This document shows, piece by piece, positions 6,254-7,499 of a stretch of DNA of 7,499 bases. The position numbers were made by a program, and so were the translations under genes. Position 1 is the first letter of the stretch, and each line of letters begins with the position of its first letter. Under the pieces are notes generated by a model. The model was not told the DNA's origin and did no database searches. It saw only the letters and a program-made list of their open reading frames with translations. The DNA is taken from contig JAPKDN010000143.1 in NCBI GenBank assembly GCA_028822575.1, forward strand, positions 1 through 7,499, given 5' to 3'. The DNA comes from Alphaproteobacteria bacterium. GTDB taxonomy: Bacteria > Pseudomonadota > Alphaproteobacteria > Thalassobaculales > Thalassobaculaceae.

Positions 6254-6282
6254 ATCTTACAATATATTGTGTCTGACGCCAA
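6254..6282 (-). promoter_or_regulatory. Candidate parE promoter with an AT palindrome in the spacer
   Basis: On the minus strand TTGGCG (complement of 6277-6282), 17 bases, and TAAGAT (complement of 6254-6259) each match the sigma-70 consensus at four of six. It lies about 80 bases upstream of the parE ATG in the 135-base divergent gap. The spacer contains most of the perfect palindrome ACAATATATTGT (6259-6270), which could bind a dimeric regulator or just ease melting. Confidence 0.35.
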
Positions 6283-6312
6283 TGCGAGGGACAACTTTCG
6301 GAGTCGAATGAG

Positions 6313-6740
6313 ATGACGATTTTTGATTGCGTGACGGCACTGTTTTCAAGAATTTCTGTAAGGCCGAGCCACTGCGCGGCGGCGGCGCTTCTGGCGATGG
6401 GCCTAGGATTGCTCCCGTGGTCGGCGCATGCTGGCAAAGCCGATGTGGTTAGCGTCGAGGTTGTCCAGGATAGCGATGGCAGCTTCCGGTTCAAGATCGC
6501 CGTGCGTCACCAGGATCAGGGCTGTGGAAACACTATGCTAATGCCTGGGAAGTGATCGCGCCGGATGGAACCGTGCAGGGAACCCGCGTGTTGCTGCATC
6601 CGCAGGAACAGTAACAGCCTCTCACCCGGTTTTTGGGGAAGGTGAAAATCCTGGCGACGATTTCAGAGGTCACGATCCGTGCCGTTGATTTGAAACATAG
6701 CGCCGGCGGCAAGGAAATGACGGTGAGGGTTTCCCGATGA
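6313..6740 (+). pseudogene. Broken gene for a small exported protein of unknown function
   Basis: The frame from ATG 6313 encodes a signal peptide (hydrophobic AAAALLAMGLGLLPW, cleavage site AHA at about residue 40). This is followed by the mature start GKADVVSVEVVQDSDGSFRF and then HQDQG, where it derails near 6520 and stops at 6553. Family-like sequence continues in a second frame from about 6522: LWKHYANAWEVIAPDGTVQG, TRVLLHPQEQ, an in-frame TAA at 6612-6614, then QPLTRFLGKV and EVTIRAVDLKHSAGGKEMTV to TGA 6738-6740. I recall intact relatives in alphaproteobacteria with a 'GWDHYADxWEVxxPDGTVLGTRxLxHPHxxEQPFTR' core and no assigned function. The TAA falls where such relatives have Glu, which would be a GAA to TAA change. 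One frameshift plus one nonsense codon make decay likely, unless both are assembly errors. Its end overlaps the next gene by ATGA. Confidence 0.75.
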
Positions 6741-7499
6741 GTGAAATTGTCAGTCTAATCGACGAAGTTGGCGGGCGTATTTATCCGATCGAGGAGCCGC
6801 GCTGGTGCTCGGATGATCGAACCACGCTCAGGGTATCCGATCTTGGGGGAATCACCCGCAACACCATCGACCGAGCCGAGCGATCGCTTTGGCGATACCG
6901 CGCGGCCTTGCCGATTCAGTTACTGGCGCCGGTGAGTTTGGGCGAGGGTTGTACGCCTCTAGTCCGCCGAGACTTTCGCGGTCACGAGGCGTTGTTCAAG
7001 CTTGAATGGTTCGCGCCGTCGGGGTCGTTCAAGGACCGCGGTGCCTCGGTGATGTTGTCCTTGTTGCGCCAGCAGGGCGTGACCGAGGTCGTCGAGGACA
7101 GCTCAGGCAATGGCGGCGCGGCGGTGGCCGCCTATGGCGCGGCGGCGGGCATGAAAGTCCACATCCTCGCGCCGGACAGCGCCTCGCCAGCGAAAATCGC
7201 CCAGATCGGTGCCTATGGCGCCGAGGTGCACCTCATCCCCGGCCCGCGCGAGGCGACTGAGGCGGCGGCCTTGAAAATGGCGGAGCGGGTGTTTTATGCG
7301 AGCCACAATTGGCATCCGTTCTTTTTGCAGGGCACTAAGACGCTGGGGTATGAGTTGTGGGAGGACCTCGGTTTTCAGGTGCCCGACAACATCATCATCC
7401 CAACCGGGGCCGGCAGTAACGTGTTGGGCTGCGATCTGGCGTTCCGGGAGCTGTTGGCCGTGGGCGAGATCGACCGTCTGCCCCGGTTGTTTGTCGCGC
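6737..7499 (+). CDS. Threonine-synthase-like PLP-dependent enzyme, 5' part
   Basis: An open frame from ATG 6737 runs without a stop to the window edge (254 residues seen). It belongs to the fold-type II PLP enzymes: SGSFKDRG carries the Schiff-base Lys99, EDSSGNGGAA (120-129) is the substrate/cofactor loop, and PTGAGSNVLG (222-231) is the glycine-rich phosphate-binding loop. The lead-in YPIEEPRW, then LWRYRAALP and PVSLGEGCTPL is the threonine synthase arrangement (O-phosphohomoserine to threonine). The short Cys-rich zinc motif found in many threonine synthases between these blocks is missing; only one Cys (24) is present. Related enzymes of unknown substrate share this layout, so thrC is not assigned. 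GGTGAGGG ends seven bases before the ATG, inside the preceding broken gene, and the ATGA overlap suggests the two were once translated together. Confidence 0.85.
   Translation, partial: MSEIVSLIDEVGGRIYPIEEPRWCSDDRTTLRVSDLGGITRNTIDRAERSLWRYRAALPIQLLAPVSLGEGCTPLVRRDFRGHEALFKLEWFAPSGSFKDRGASVMLSLLRQQGVTEVVEDSSGNGGAAVAAYGAAAGMKVHILAPDSASPAKIAQIGAYGAEVHLIPGPREATEAAALKMAERVFYASHNWHPFFLQGTKTLGYELWEDLGFQVPDNIIIPTGAGSNVLGCDLAFRELLAVGEIDRLPRLFVA

Noticed and set aside
5946..6494. Minus-strand frame of 182 codons spanning the parE start and the exported-protein gene
   Set aside because: It overlaps parE in another frame and has no recognisable domain.

Overview
The window reads as a chromosomal stretch of a moderately GC-rich alphaproteobacterium. 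The best pointers are a RibH2-type lumazine synthase closely resembling those of Brucella and Mesorhizobium, an alphaproteobacterial-looking ParE, and decayed copies of two gene families that I associate with this class. The genus cannot be read from the sequence. There is no RNA gene, phage, transposase or CRISPR array in view.

Layout, left to right. The 3' end of a probable amidase (+, to 113) meets a convergent epoxide-hydrolase-type alpha/beta hydrolase (-, 123-1091). A 511-base divergent gap follows; it holds an inverted-repeat element of about 160 bp (copy A). Next is an ornithine cyclodeaminase/mu-crystallin family gene (+, 1603-2571), then a convergent gap holding a second copy of the same element (copy B, 2630-2790). 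Then comes ribH2 (-, 2810-3283) with a clear FMN riboswitch (3365-3517), a good sigma-70-like promoter (3542-3570) and a Shine-Dalgarno sequence sitting in a hairpin loop. Beyond the promoter is a broken phnF-like GntR/UTRA regulator (+, to 4162), ending five bases from the stop of parE (-, 4168-6177), the intact topoisomerase IV subunit B. Divergent from parE is a broken gene for a small exported protein (+, 6313-6740). It overlaps by ATGA the start of a threonine-synthase-like PLP enzyme that runs off the window (6737 onward).

How the parts fit. Only ribH2 has visible regulation: its leader should sense FMN, the end product of the pathway it serves. parE is housekeeping. The amidase, hydrolase and cyclodeaminase look like accessory small-molecule metabolism but are not one operon. 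Two independent pseudogenes and two copies of a non-coding repeat in 7.5 kb suggest a locus undergoing decay and repeat spread.

I did not find a convincing new multi-gene system. The observations most worth pursuing are the paired repeat element, the riboswitch leader with its SD hairpin, and the small exported protein family whose reading frame is broken but still overlaps the PLP enzyme.
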